Source of the DNA: Caulobacter sp.
GTDB taxonomy: Bacteria; Pseudomonadota; Alphaproteobacteria; Caulobacterales; Caulobacteraceae
Length of the DNA stretch: 64,000 nt
Direction of reading: 5' to 3'
Assembly (NCBI GenBank): GCA_019636175.1
Contig: JAHBYC010000009.1
Coordinates: forward strand, 20,135-84,134
Below the pieces are notes generated by a model. That model saw only the letters and a list, made by a program, of their open reading frames with translations, had not been told where the DNA came from and made no database searches. The translations under genes were made by a program, and so were the position numbers. Below are positions 32,478-43,533 of the stretch, one piece after another. Within the stretch, counting starts at the first letter, position 1; the number at the start of each line of letters is the position of its first letter.

Positions 32478-33515
32478 ATGGAGTCGGTCTACTGGGTTCT
32501 GTCCTGGGCCTGCCACCGTCGCTGCGTCCACTGCTACGACGACCGTTTCCGGCCCTATGTGCGGGGCGCACTGGACACCGTGCTGGGCGAGGGCGAGCGC
32601 GCCTGGCCCTCGGTTCTGACCCACCTGCCCGACGACTTCGGCTTCGAGGACAAGACCGGGCGGCGCCAGGCCGGCCGGCTGATCCTGGCCGGCGGCGAGG
32701 TGCTGCTCGACGGCTTTCGCCAGCGCATCTTCTTCCCGGTGCTGGAAGCGATCCAGCGGCGCTGGTCGCCGGATCTGGCCCCCCGGGTCCACATCCAGAC
32801 CACCGGCGACCGGCTGAACGAGGCCCATCTGGAAGCCATGCTGGAACGCGGCGTGCACGGCATCGCCATCTCCGGCTTCGACAGCTTCCACGTCGGCATG
32901 ACCGACGCCCGCCAGGCCAGGCTGGCCGAGAAGATCGACGCGATGATGGCCCGCTTCGGCGTCACCCAGGTCAAGCTCGGGGCCGGCAAGGCGCCGCCCG
33001 CGCCGGGGCCCACCTACCTCTATTTCGGGGCTGAGCCGGGCCGCTGGATCGGCGAGCTGTGGCCGCGCGGGCGGGCGTGGGACAACGACCTGTCGACAGC
33101 CACATGGGAGACCAACTTCTGCGCCCGCCACTCCGGCGCCAAATCGTTCCTTGATCACCGCGCTCCGGGCAGCGAGGTGGCCATCGACCCCAACGGCGAT
33201 GTCTTCCCCTGCTGCCTCAAGACCGGCGCCCCGATCGGCAACCTGACCGAGGAGCCGCTGCTGGACATTCTTGACGGCCTGCGCGGGCACCCGGCCTTCG
33301 AGGCGCTCAATCGCGGCGATCCGGGCGGCGCGGCCGAATCCCTTGGCCTGGACCGCGAGGCCTTCCGCGTCATGTCGCGGACGGTGACGCCCAAGGGGCG
33401 GGACTATGAAAACCCCTGCATCGGCTGTGATCGCCTCTACGAACAGCAGCTGACCGCCATCTCCGCCCTGCTGCGCGCCGAGCGGGCGGCGAAACGGGCC
33501 CTTCAGTCGGCGTAG
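32478..33515 (+). CDS. Uncharacterised radical SAM enzyme with C-terminal SPASM-like cysteines
   Basis: A 345-residue protein with the CX3CX2C radical SAM motif right at the N-terminus (C12, C16, C19 in SWACHRRCVHCYD) and a GGE motif (AGGEVLL, 72-74) as in SAM-binding 'GGEP'. The C-terminal half holds further cysteines at 215, 245, 246, 314 and 317 (NFC, PNGDVFPCCLKTG, NPCIGCD), arranged like a SPASM or twitch domain that binds auxiliary clusters. SPASM enzymes often modify peptides or act as maturases, but no precursor peptide or transporter is adjacent. GGAGG precedes the ATG. The 3' end overlaps the convergent gene by 13 bases. The substrate is unknown. Confidence 0.82.
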   Translation: MESVYWVLSWACHRRCVHCYDDRFRPYVRGALDTVLGEGERAWPSVLTHLPDDFGFEDKTGRRQAGRLILAGGEVLLDGFRQRIFFPVLEAIQRRWSPDLAPRVHIQTTGDRLNEAHLEAMLERGVHGIAISGFDSFHVGMTDARQARLAEKIDAMMARFGVTQVKLGAGKAPPAPGPTYLYFGAEPGRWIGELWPRGRAWDNDLSTATWETNFCARHSGAKSFLDHRAPGSEVAIDPNGDVFPCCLKTGAPIGNLTEEPLLDILDGLRGHPAFEALNRGDPGGAAESLGLDREAFRVMSRTVTPKGRDYENPCIGCDRLYEQQLTAISALLRAERAAKRALQSA

Positions 33516-34066
33516 AGCCTCAGGGCCTCAAGGCACATTTCGAAGCCGGTCAGGTCGTGCATCGGATCGTCGGTGACAATGACGAACAGCTGGCGCGTTT
33601 CGGCCCACAGGAGGCTGGCTTCCGGCAGGCCGAAGTCCTCGATCTCGCAGTCCTCGCCGTCGCGCCAGACCCCGGCCTCGTCGGGCCGCGCGCCCATCCA
33701 GGCCTCGACCCGCTCGCGATAGTCGGCCTCCATCTCGTCGCCGAGATTGATCCACCCGACCACCGGCTTTCCCAGCGCCGCCAGAAAGCCCATCTCGAAG
33801 CTCGCCGCCGCGTCGGCGCCCGGGCCGCGGAACGGGGTCAGGTTGACGATACCGGCGTCGGCCCGCCTCAGCCGGGCGATCCGCTCCGCATAGAGGGCCC
33901 TGGCCGCCAGCTCGCCGGCCTCCCGCACCTCGGCGCCCAGCACCGTCGGCTCCAGGATCTCGAACCCGGCCTCGGCCGCCAGCAGCCGCTGGCGGGCCAG
34001 ATGTTGCGATGCATCGGGATAGAGGGCGTCCGGCCCGGCGAGGTGAAGCGTGGAAATGCGACGCAT
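33503..34066 (-). CDS. Nucleoside 2-deoxyribosyltransferase-like protein
   Basis: A 187-residue protein (from the ATG at 34066) resembling PF05014. It has LHLAGPDALYPDA, an alternating region with DAGIVNLTPFRGPGADAAASFEMGFLAALGKPVVGW (the D-A-G-I-V and G-x-x-x-E-x-G active-site blocks), and a variable C-terminal part. Family members exchange bases on deoxynucleosides or hydrolyse nucleotides. A TTG two codons upstream is another possible start. Its C-terminal codons overlap those of the radical SAM gene on the opposite strand. Confidence 0.8.
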   Translation of the reverse strand: MRRISTLHLAGPDALYPDASQHLARQRLLAAEAGFEILEPTVLGAEVREAGELAARALYAERIARLRRADAGIVNLTPFRGPGADAAASFEMGFLAALGKPVVGWINLGDEMEADYRERVEAWMGARPDEAGVWRDGEDCEIEDFGLPEASLLWAETRQLFVIVTDDPMHDLTGFEMCLEALRLYAD

Positions 34067-34127
34067 GGCCAAAACCTAGTGCGCCCCCGCGCCCTCGCCT
34101 ACTCCCCCTCGCCTGTTCGCCCCTGGC

Positions 34128-34568
34128 CTATTCCGGCGTGCCGGAAAACACCGCGCCGACCTCGACGTCCTCATCCGGCGCGATGACGCATCGGGCGCCG
34201 CCGTCGATGACCTTGCAGCCGCTCCAGGCGATGCTCCAGTCAGACCCGAAGGCGCCCTTCATGCCGCGCGCCGACAGGGTCACCGGGCGGTGGCGTTGCA
34301 CCCAGACCCAGCACTGCCGGTTCTCGTGAGGCGTATAGAGGTATTGCGCCGGTCCGCAGTTGATCCCGGCCACATCGCCCAGCACCACCGTGCCAGGCCC
34401 CATGTCGCCGGACACCTTGACCCTCAGGATCACCGTGTTGACCCCGCGAACCTCGACCTCAGACAGATCGACGGGGCGATCCTGCGCCCAGGCCGAGGCC
34501 GAAAACCCGGCCAGACTCGAAAAACCGGCCAACGCCGCAAGGCTGGCGACAAATGGAAAACGCTTCAC
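34128..34568 (-). CDS. Secreted protein of unknown function
   Basis: A 146-residue protein with a clear signal peptide (MKRFPFVASLAALAGFSSLAGFSASAWA-QD). The mature part has four cysteines (INCGPAQ, RQCWVW, SGCKVI, ARCVIAP), likely forming two disulfides, and is rich in beta-type residues. I do not recognise the family. It is upstream of nothing obvious; ilvC ends about 55 bases away on the same strand, so it might be distal in that transcript. Confidence 0.7.
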   Translation of the reverse strand: MKRFPFVASLAALAGFSSLAGFSASAWAQDRPVDLSEVEVRGVNTVILRVKVSGDMGPGTVVLGDVAGINCGPAQYLYTPHENRQCWVWVQRHRPVTLSARGMKGAFGSDWSIAWSGCKVIDGGARCVIAPDEDVEVGAVFSGTPE

Positions 34569-34623
34569 GGAACATCCTGCAGCCTGCCGGTCCAGGAGCG
34601 GCCCGGCAGGGTGCTTACTTGGA

Positions 34624-36815
<2,192 letters not shown>

Positions 36816-36932
36816 TCTTGTCTCCAGCGGCCGCGCCTTCGGTCGGCCGTCACAGTCCCATCGTTTACCGTGATGCGCCCGCCAACCTGAACCGGACTTG
36901 AACGAAAGGCGAGTCCGCGCCAGCTTGGCCCC

Positions 36933-37487
36933 ATGCCCGCCCACCCTCAGGACATCATCGGCTTCTGGACCTCGGCCGGACCGGCCAAATGGTTCGCCAA
37001 GGACAATCGCTTCGACGAGGCCATCCGGCTGAGGTTCGAGCCGGTCCACTTCGCCGCCGCGCGCGGCCAGTACGACGCCTGGCGGGAGACCGCCGAGGGG
37101 ACCCTCGCCCTGTTGCTGCTGCTGGACCAGTTTCCCCGCAACCTGTTCCGCGACACCGCCCACGCCTTCGCCACCGACCCTCTGGCCCGGACCATCGCCC
37201 GCCAGGCCCTGGCGCGGGGCTTCGACCAGCAGACCGAGCCGCTGCTGCGCCGCTTCTTCTACCTGCCGCTGGAACATTCCGAGGACCTGGCCGACCAGGA
37301 GCTCTGCGTCTCCCTGTGCCAGGGCCTGATGGACGACACCGGCGATGCGGAGACCCTGCGCTACGCCATCCTCCACCGCGACATCATCGCCCGCTTCGGC
37401 CGCTTCCCCCACCGCAACGCCGTCTTCGGCCGCGAGATGACCGCCGAGGAACAGGTCTTCCTCGAGGAAGGCGGCTTCAAGGGCTGA
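36933..37487 (+). CDS. DUF924 family protein
   Basis: A 184-residue helical protein with the family landmarks: IIGFWTSAGPAKWFAKDNRFDEAIRLRF, LLLLDQFPRNLFRDTAHAFATDP, FFYLPLEHSEDLADQELCVSL and HRDIIARFGRFPHRNAVFGREMTAEE. The fold resembles a tetratricopeptide-type bundle; no biochemical role is established. It stands between the divergent RcnB-like gene and the convergent Crp/Fnr gene, whose stop is 3 bases away. Confidence 0.88.
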   Translation: MPAHPQDIIGFWTSAGPAKWFAKDNRFDEAIRLRFEPVHFAAARGQYDAWRETAEGTLALLLLLDQFPRNLFRDTAHAFATDPLARTIARQALARGFDQQTEPLLRRFFYLPLEHSEDLADQELCVSLCQGLMDDTGDAETLRYAILHRDIIARFGRFPHRNAVFGREMTAEEQVFLEEGGFKG

Positions 37488-37490
37488 GCC

Positions 37491-38267
37491 TCACAGCTTC
37501 CGCGTCTCGGACACATACTGGCGGGCGATCGGGTTCAGCGGCGCCCGCGATTGCCCCGCCGCCAGCAGCCGGGCGGAATCGAGGATATGCAGTCCGCGAT
37601 AGCGCTTCTCGATGGCGCCGGTCGCGATCAGTTCCTTGACCACCCTGACGACGGCCGACATCGACAGCCCCAGGAAGTCGGCGATGTCCTCATAGGTCAC
37701 CGGCGCGGGAAGCGGCTGATCGCCCCGCTCCAGCAGGCCCGGCCGCCGCGCCAGATAGATGATGGCCTTGGCCGCCCGGACCAGAACCGGATCCAGCGCG
37801 TTCATCACCGCCCGGTCATGCTCCATGCGGTTGCGAAGGCTGATGACCCGCATGACGCCCATGGCCACCGCCCCGTCGGCTTCCATCTCCGCGACCACAG
37901 CTGCGTTGGGACAGAAGATAACCCGCGAGCGCTGGCGCACGCTCGTCTCGAACAGGGTCTCCCGGCCGTCGATCATTGGAATCAGCCCGGCGGCCTGAGG
38001 CGGCGACAGCAGGTCGGACAGATAGCGCTGACCGTCCGCCGACATCCTCGTCAGTTCCAGGCACCCCTCGCTGACGATGAACAGCCAGCGCGACGGCTCC
38101 CACAGCCGGGCCAGCACCTCTCCCGGCTCGCACCAGCGCACGGTGCTGACGGCCGCCAGCCGCTCCAGCGCCGGCTCCGGCCAGTGGGCCAGGATCGGCG
38201 CCCGTCGCAGGTCCGCCGGGGTGACCCGTCCCGCCTGCGCCGCAGCATCCTGGTCGTCTCTGTCCAC
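37491..38267 (-). CDS. Crp/Fnr family transcriptional regulator
   Basis: A 258-residue regulator. A cyclic-nucleotide-binding-like beta-barrel (about 30-150; RAPILAHWPEPALERLAAVSTVRWCEPGEVLARLWEPSRWLFIVSEGCLEL) precedes a winged helix (VTYEDIADFLGLSMSAVVRVVKELIATGAIEKRYRGLHILD). There is no FNR-type cysteine cluster and no complete cAMP-binding R-x-S motif, so the ligand is unknown. The GTG at 38267 is preferred, since the long upstream extension runs into the divergent gene's leader. The divergent region contains a perfect ATTTG-N2-CAAAT palindrome. Confidence 0.85.
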   Translation of the reverse strand: MDRDDQDAAAQAGRVTPADLRRAPILAHWPEPALERLAAVSTVRWCEPGEVLARLWEPSRWLFIVSEGCLELTRMSADGQRYLSDLLSPPQAAGLIPMIDGRETLFETSVRQRSRVIFCPNAAVVAEMEADGAVAMGVMRVISLRNRMEHDRAVMNALDPVLVRAAKAIIYLARRPGLLERGDQPLPAPVTYEDIADFLGLSMSAVVRVVKELIATGAIEKRYRGLHILDSARLLAAGQSRAPLNPIARQYVSETRKL

Positions 38268-38311
38268 GCTCGCCCCCACTAAAGATCGCCCCCCGGCGTC
38301 AAAGTCGCCCG

Positions 38312-38323
38312 ATTTGGTCAAAT
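38312..38323. promoter_or_regulatory. Candidate Crp/Fnr-type operator
   Basis: ATTTGGTCAAAT consists of perfect 5-bp inverted arms with a 2-base centre. It sits between the Crp/Fnr gene and the divergent FG-GAP/RTX gene, a natural place for a regulator of one or both. It is shorter than classical Crp sites (TGTGA-N6-TCACA), so the assignment is tentative. Confidence 0.4.
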
Positions 38324-38412
38324 GACAAGGTCGTCCGGCTCGCCCCTTTCTAGCCTCCGTCCCCCGGAGAGGCCGCCAACACAAGCCCTCCACGCTCTGG
38401 AGGACGACGCGC

Positions 38413-40746
38413 ATGGCAAACTTCCCCTCGTATCTCAACGTCAATCTCCTCGCCGCGAGCGCCGGATTCACCCTGTCGGGCAACAGCGGCGGCTTTCTGG
38501 GAACCGACGTCTCGACCGGCGATCTCAATCATGATGGCTACATCGACCTCGTGGTCAGCGCCCCCGGCGGCAACACCGTCTACGTCTTCTTTGGAACCGC
38601 CAACGGCATCGCCGCCAACGTCAGCCTTTCCGGGCTGAACGGCGTCAACGGCTTTTCCATCACCGGCTCGGGCCAGTTCGGCCAGACCGCGACCTTCATC
38701 GGCGACGTCAACCACGACGGTTTCGACGACATTCTGCTTGGAGCGCCCCAGGTCGGCGCCAACAGCGCGGGGCAGGCCTACATTCTCTACGGCCGGGCCG
38801 GGGGCTATGCGGCCAGCTACAGCTCCGCCGATCTCAATCCGGGGGATGAGACCGTCTACAACGGCGGCTTTCGCGCCATCCTGGGGACGAGCGGCGAGGC
38901 CCTGGGCGACATCAACCACGACGGCATTGCCGACTTCGCCATCGGCGCGCCCGCCCAGCTGGTGTCCGGGGCCGCCTATCTCTTCCTTGGCGGCGAGGCC
39001 GGCTTCCAGAACCTCAGCATCGTCAATGGCCAGGATGGCGATCACTTCGGGGCCTTTGTCGCCGGCATCGGCGATGTGAACCACGACGGCTTCGACGACT
39101 ACGCGGTCGGCGGCGATCTCGCCTCGAGCCTGAGCGGGACCGTGGCGGTGGTCTATGGCTCCGCCTCCCCCACCGTCGGCATGACCACCGCCGCCCTCAA
39201 TGGCTCCAACGGCTATCAACTGTTCGGCCTGGCCCCCGGCGACAGCCTGGCCACCGTCGCCGGCATCGGCGATCTGAACAATGACGGCATCGACGACTTC
39301 GCGGTCGCTTCCCGCAACGCCAGCCTCTCCGGAACCAACGCCGGCGCGGTCTATGTCATTTTCGGCCGCGACGACGGCGCCACGCCGCAGCTGTCGAGCC
39401 TCGACGGGTCCAACGGGTTCACCATCTACGGCGCGGCCAACAACAATCAGCTCGCCTCCTCGATCACCCATGGCGACGTCAATGACGACGGCATCGACGA
39501 CCTGATCATGACCGCCGGCCAGGCCGGGGTCGTCTATGTGATGTACGGCCGGTCGGCGGCCTTTTCCTCATCCTATTCGGCCAGCAGCATCGCCGGCTCA
39601 GAGGGCTTCCAGATTTACGGGTTCAACGGGCTGAACACCAACAGCCTCGCTGTCGGCGACCTCAACAACGACGGGGTCGACGACATCGTCGTCGGGTCGG
39701 TCTTCAACACCACCGGCGGCGCCAACGCCGGCTCGGTCTCGGTCATCTACGGCCAGGTCGGCGACCGGACCCTCATCGGCGCCGCGGGGACAGACAATCT
39801 GACCGGCGCGGGCGGCAACGACAGCCTTTCGGGCCTGGGGGGCATGGACTTCCTCTCCGGTCTCGGCGGCGACGACATCCTCGATGGCGGCGACGGCAAC
39901 GACTACCTCTACGGCGGCGACGGCGTTGATCAGCTGATCGGCGGACTGGGTGGCGACAGCCTGTTCGGCGACGCCGGCGACGATGTGCTCGATGGCGGCG
40001 ACGGCGGCGACAAGCTCTACGGCGGCGCCGGCGTTGATGATCTCACGGGGGGTCTGGGCAACGATATCCTCGACGGCGGCGACGACGCCGACACCCTCAC
40101 CGGCGGCGACGGCAACGACATGCTCGACGGCGCGGGCGGCGCCGACCTGATGTCCGGCGGGGACGGCAATGACGTCTACATCGTCAATGACGCCGGCGAT
40201 CAGACCATCGAGGCGGCCGGCCAGGGTTACGATGTCGTTCGCGCCAGCATCAGCTGGACCCTGGCCGACAACATCGAGGCGCTGCAGCTTCAGGGCGGCG
40301 GCGACATCGACGGAACCGGCAACGACCTGGCCAACAACATCCAGGGCAACAGCGGCTCGAACCGCCTCGATGGCGGCGCCGGGGTCGACACCCTCAATGG
40401 CGGAGACGGCGACGACTTCATCATCGGCGGCCAGGGCAACGACCTGCTGCGCGGCGGCGCCGGGGCCGACAGCTTCATCGTCGCCCACGCCTTCGGTCCG
40501 ACCCTGGAGACCGACGTCATCTACGACTTCGACACCGCCGAGGGCGACATCCTCGACCTGTCGGGCGCCTATGCCGGGACCCTGTCTCTGGTCAGCGCCT
40601 TCACCAGGCACGCCGGCGAAATGACCCTCAGTTTCAGCGGCGGCCACACCCTCCTGCGCCTCGACATCGATGGCGACGGCCGCGTCGACTACCAGATGAA
40701 GATCAACGGCGACGTCACCGGCGACAGCGGCGGCTGGATTCTCTGA
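38413..40746 (+). CDS. Large secreted FG-GAP (integrin-alpha-like) and RTX repeat protein
   Basis: A 777-residue acidic protein without an N-terminal signal. The first ~450 residues hold seven FG-GAP units, each with a D-x-N-x-D-G calcium loop (for example [62 protein letters not shown]), matching a seven-bladed propeller. Residues about 455-700 hold many RTX nonapeptides ([20 protein letters not shown]) that bind calcium after export. The C-terminus is typical of type I secretion substrates. The transporter genes are not in this window. GGAGGA lies 8 bases before the ATG. Confidence 0.9.
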   Translation: MANFPSYLNVNLLAASAGFTLSGNSGGFLGTDVSTGDLNHDGYIDLVVSAPGGNTVYVFFGTANGIAANVSLSGLNGVNGFSITGSGQFGQTATFIGDVNHDGFDDILLGAPQVGANSAGQAYILYGRAGGYAASYSSADLNPGDETVYNGGFRAILGTSGEALGDINHDGIADFAIGAPAQLVSGAAYLFLGGEAGFQNLSIVNGQDGDHFGAFVAGIGDVNHDGFDDYAVGGDLASSLSGTVAVVYGSASPTVGMTTAALNGSNGYQLFGLAPGDSLATVAGIGDLNNDGIDDFAVASRNASLSGTNAGAVYVIFGRDDGATPQLSSLDGSNGFTIYGAANNNQLASSITHGDVNDDGIDDLIMTAGQAGVVYVMYGRSAAFSSSYSASSIAGSEGFQIYGFNGLNTNSLAVGDLNNDGVDDIVVGSVFNTTGGANAGSVSVIYGQVGDRTLIGAAGTDNLTGAGGNDSLSGLGGMDFLSGLGGDDILDGGDGNDYLYGGDGVDQLIGGLGGDSLFGDAGDDVLDGGDGGDKLYGGAGVDDLTGGLGNDILDGGDDADTLTGGDGNDMLDGAGGADLMSGGDGNDVYIVNDAGDQTIEAAGQGYDVVRASISWTLADNIEALQLQGGGDIDGTGNDLANNIQGNSGSNRLDGGAGVDTLNGGDGDDFIIGGQGNDLLRGGAGADSFIVAHAFGPTLETDVIYDFDTAEGDILDLSGAYAGTLSLVSAFTRHAGEMTLSFSGGHTLLRLDIDGDGRVDYQMKINGDVTGDSGGWIL

Positions 40747-40751
40747 TCCCT

Positions 40752-40866
40752 GGAGCATGTCAGGGCGAAGTGTACGCGGTTCGCCCGCCCGGACATGCTC
40801 TAAATGTTTGATTCTAAAACCTTTTGATCAGGTTTTGATGGTACATCAAAACCTGAAAGGGTCTAG
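40752..40866. repeat. Palindromic intergenic element with two nested hairpins
   Basis: GAGCATGTC (40753-40761) pairs with GACATGCTC (40792-40800). Further on, TCAGGTTTTGATG (40828-40840) pairs perfectly with CATCAAAACCTGA (40844-40856) across a 3-base loop. The second hairpin would terminate transcription from the RTX gene, although the run after it is AAAGG, not U-rich. The GGACATGCTCTAAA block followed by TTGATTCTAAA resembles dispersed intergenic repeats of other alphaproteobacteria. Confidence 0.75.
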
Positions 40867-40878
40867 GCGGCCGCCCGT

Positions 40879-41163
40879 CTATTCCCGCCGGCCGGTCCGC
40901 GTCTCTCCGCCGGGCTCCATCGTGTCCTCGACGCTTCGGCGACGTTTGGCCTCGATCCGCTTCCACTGCTTTCGGGTGTGGCAGACCTTCTGGCTGAACA
41001 GGGTGCCGACGGGCGTGACCGTGACGCACACCACCTCGGCGTCCCGCTCGGCGGCCGTCTTCGCCGCCGGCTGGGCGGCGGCCGGCGCAGGCTGCGGCGC
41101 GGTTCCGTCGTCGGCCGGCTCGCCGCTGACCAGCAGCAGCATGAGTATGGTCGATGTCAGCAT
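40879..41163 (-). CDS. Small secreted protein with two cysteines, unknown function
   Basis: A 94-residue protein. The ATG at 41163 has a very strong AGGGGGG ribosome-binding site. The start is a hydrophobic segment ([14 protein letters not shown]) followed by an Ala/Pro-rich linker and a conserved-looking core [35 protein letters not shown] with two cysteines 17 residues apart. Similar short 'VxCxxxxxxGSRxxxKxCxT' proteins occur in Caulobacter relatives; no role is known. The frame extends upstream to 41319 but that part is not signal-like. Confidence 0.65.
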   Translation of the reverse strand: MLTSTILMLLLVSGEPADDGTAPQPAPAAAQPAAKTAAERDAEVVCVTVTPVGTLFSQKVCHTRKQWKRIEAKRRRSVEDTMEPGGETRTGRRE

Positions 41164-41303
41164 GGTTCCCCCCTGTTGGCCGTCATCGTCCGCCGGAACG
41201 ACCGTCAATACAATTGTGGATGACTGATCGGCGCTGGTCAGGCCGGCCCCCGGTCGGCTACGAATCACCCCAAGCTGTCGTTTTCCCGGACCGGCGGATC
41301 GCC

Positions 41304-42167
41304 ATGAACGCTCTCTCACCCCGCGCCGACAGACCCGACGCCGCCCCGTCCATCGCCGCGGGCAGGGACCATCCCGAACGCCAGTATCTGGGCCTGCTGG
41401 CCGACATCATGGCCACCGGGGTGCAGCGCGGCGACCGCACCGGCACCGGCACCCTGGGGGTCTTCGGGCGGCAGATGCGGTTTGACCTGGCCCAGGGCTT
41501 TCCCCTGCTGACCACCAAGAAGCTGCACCTGCGCTCGATCATCGTCGAGCTGCTGTGGTTCCTGCGCGGCGAGACCAATATCCGCTACCTCAAGGACCAC
41601 GGCGTCAGCATCTGGGACGAATGGGCCGACGCCGAGGGGGAGCTGGGTCCCGTCTACGGCAAGCAGTGGCGCAGCTGGACGGCGCCGGACGGCCGGGTGA
41701 TCGACCAGATCAGCGCGGTGGTCGAGGCCATCCGCACCAATCCCAACAGCCGACGCCACATCGTCAGCGCCTGGAACCCGGCCGATGTCGACGACATGGC
41801 CCTGCCGCCCTGCCACTGCCTGTTCCAGTTCTTCGTCGCCGACGGAAAGCTGTCTTGCCAGCTGTATCAGCGCAGCGCCGATGTGTTTCTGGGCGTGCCG
41901 TTCAACATCGCCAGCTACGCCCTGCTGACCATGATGGTGGCGAAGGCGACCGGTCTTCAGCCCGGCGAGTTCGTCCACACCTTCGGCGACGCCCACCTCT
42001 ATCTGAACCACCTCGACCAGGCCAAGGAGCAGCTGCGCCGCGAGCCGCTGCCCTTCCCGACCATGACCATCGCCGACAAGACCGACCTGTTCGCCTTTGA
42101 ACTGGCCGACTTCAAGGTCGAGGGCTACGAGGCCCACCCTTCGATCAAGGCCCCGATAGCGGTCTGA
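41304..42167 (+). CDS. thyA: Thymidylate synthase
   Basis: A 287-residue enzyme. Landmarks are [76 protein letters not shown], the catalytic Cys170 in [33 protein letters not shown] and the conserved C-terminal IKAPIAV. It methylates dUMP with methylene-tetrahydrofolate. The N-terminal 24 residues are an extension relative to E. coli ThyA; the ATG at 41304 is the only in-frame one near. The dihydrofolate reductase gene follows after two intervening genes. Confidence 0.95.
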   Translation: MNALSPRADRPDAAPSIAAGRDHPERQYLGLLADIMATGVQRGDRTGTGTLGVFGRQMRFDLAQGFPLLTTKKLHLRSIIVELLWFLRGETNIRYLKDHGVSIWDEWADAEGELGPVYGKQWRSWTAPDGRVIDQISAVVEAIRTNPNSRRHIVSAWNPADVDDMALPPCHCLFQFFVADGKLSCQLYQRSADVFLGVPFNIASYALLTMMVAKATGLQPGEFVHTFGDAHLYLNHLDQAKEQLRREPLPFPTMTIADKTDLFAFELADFKVEGYEAHPSIKAPIAV

Positions 42168-42192
42168 AGCGCCACACCGTCGCGAGGTCGTC

Positions 42193-42921
42193 ATGCGTCT
42201 GTTTCCCCTGATCTCCGTACTGGCGCTCATCGCCCTGGCCGCCGGCTGCGCGGCGCCGGAGAGCGCCGAGGTCGCCGCGAAGGATGAGTTGCTCTGCGTC
42301 GTCCCCGCGGCCTTCGAACAGATCCCCGCCGAGGTCGCCGATCCCGACAAGATCAACGCCGACTTCACCCCCGACTCCTACCTGCTGTCCCTGGCCTGGC
42401 AGCCGGAGGCCTGCCGCGCCGGCGCGACCGACACCAGCGACGCCACCGCCTGCGGGGGCAACCTCGGCTGGACGCTCCACGGGCTCTGGCCCAACAGCGC
42501 CGATGGCCATCACCCGCGCTACTGCCGCCCCTCGACCCGGCTCAGCGACGACACCGTCCGCCGCAACTTCTGCATGACCCCTTCGGCCCGCCTGCAACAG
42601 CATGAGTGGGCCGCCCACGGGACCTGCGCCTGGAACAGCCCGGACGCCTATTTCGACCAGGCCCGGTCCATGTGGGAGGGCCTGAGACGACCCGACCCCC
42701 GCGGCCTGGCGGGCGATGACGACGCTGTTTCCGCCGGCGCCCTGCGTGACGCCTTCGTCGCCGCCAACCCGGGCCTGCCGCGCCAGGCCATCTACATCGC
42801 CACCGGCGACGGCGACCGGCTGCGCGAGCTGCGCATCTGCCACGACCTGGCCTTCAAGCCGACCGCCTGCCCCGGCTCCATCGGCGCGCCGGACCGGGTT
42901 AGCCTGGCGATCACCCGGTGA
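42193..42921 (+). CDS. RNase T2 family ribonuclease (lipoprotein)
   Basis: A 242-residue exported nuclease. The leader MRLFPLISVLALIALAAGC carries a lipobox (LAAGC), so it is probably anchored to a membrane from the periplasm or outside. Both catalytic blocks are present: CAS I WTLHGLWPNS and CAS II HEWAAHGTC, supplying the two histidines and the Glu. Six or more cysteines suggest disulfides. RNase T2 cuts RNA through a 2',3'-cyclic phosphate. It starts 25 bases after the thyA stop with GAGG upstream and is probably co-transcribed. Confidence 0.9.
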   Translation: MRLFPLISVLALIALAAGCAAPESAEVAAKDELLCVVPAAFEQIPAEVADPDKINADFTPDSYLLSLAWQPEACRAGATDTSDATACGGNLGWTLHGLWPNSADGHHPRYCRPSTRLSDDTVRRNFCMTPSARLQQHEWAAHGTCAWNSPDAYFDQARSMWEGLRRPDPRGLAGDDDAVSAGALRDAFVAANPGLPRQAIYIATGDGDRLRELRICHDLAFKPTACPGSIGAPDRVSLAITR

Positions 42922-42994
42922 AAGTTTCAGGGACGCCTCGCAGCCCCCCTTTTTTGAGCAATGGTCCCGTCTCCGAGCAGCCTAGACTGAGCCC

Positions 42995-43501
42995 ATGAAA
43001 ACCCTGCCCCTCCTCGCCGCAGCCCTGGCCATGCTGGCCGCTGTTCCCGCCCATGCCCAGTCGGTCAGTGAGTCCGAGAAGGACCTGATGGAAGCCTATG
43101 ACGGCTGCAAACGCATCCAGAACGGCGCCACCGAGGTCATCTTCACCTACATGGGCTACACGCAGGTTCCGAATGTCGGTCTCGTCAAGCAGACCCCGGA
43201 CCACGCCGTCGCCGTCAACCTGGTGGAGAGGCGCGATCAGAATGGTCGGATGGAGCACCAGTGCATTTCCATGCTTGCTCCGGCCACCGCCACCGACTCC
43301 CTTCTCGGGGCCATCCGCGCCGACGCTCGCGCCCGGGGATATGTTGAGCAGCCGCAGAAGGCGGGCTCCGACGGGATCAGCACCATGAACGCCTTCGTGA
43401 ATACCGGCTCCGTGGCGTTCATCAACCTGATCGCCACGCCGGCGGGCGGCGACCGCAACTTTCCGATGGTAAGCTTGAGCAACGTCTGGACCTCGCAGTA
43501 G
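42995..43501 (+). CDS. Secreted protein of unknown function
   Basis: A 168-residue protein with a signal peptide (MKTLPLLAAALAMLAAVPAHA-QS). The mature part has two cysteines (DGCKRIQN and HQCISM), no recognised motif and a mixed alpha/beta composition. The GC content drops slightly compared with its neighbours. It stands in the thyA-folA interval on the same strand. Confidence 0.7.
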   Translation: MKTLPLLAAALAMLAAVPAHAQSVSESEKDLMEAYDGCKRIQNGATEVIFTYMGYTQVPNVGLVKQTPDHAVAVNLVERRDQNGRMEHQCISMLAPATATDSLLGAIRADARARGYVEQPQKAGSDGISTMNAFVNTGSVAFINLIATPAGGDRNFPMVSLSNVWTSQ

Positions 43502-43533
43502 ACCTCAGGGGGCGTTCAGCCCCGGAGAGTCGC

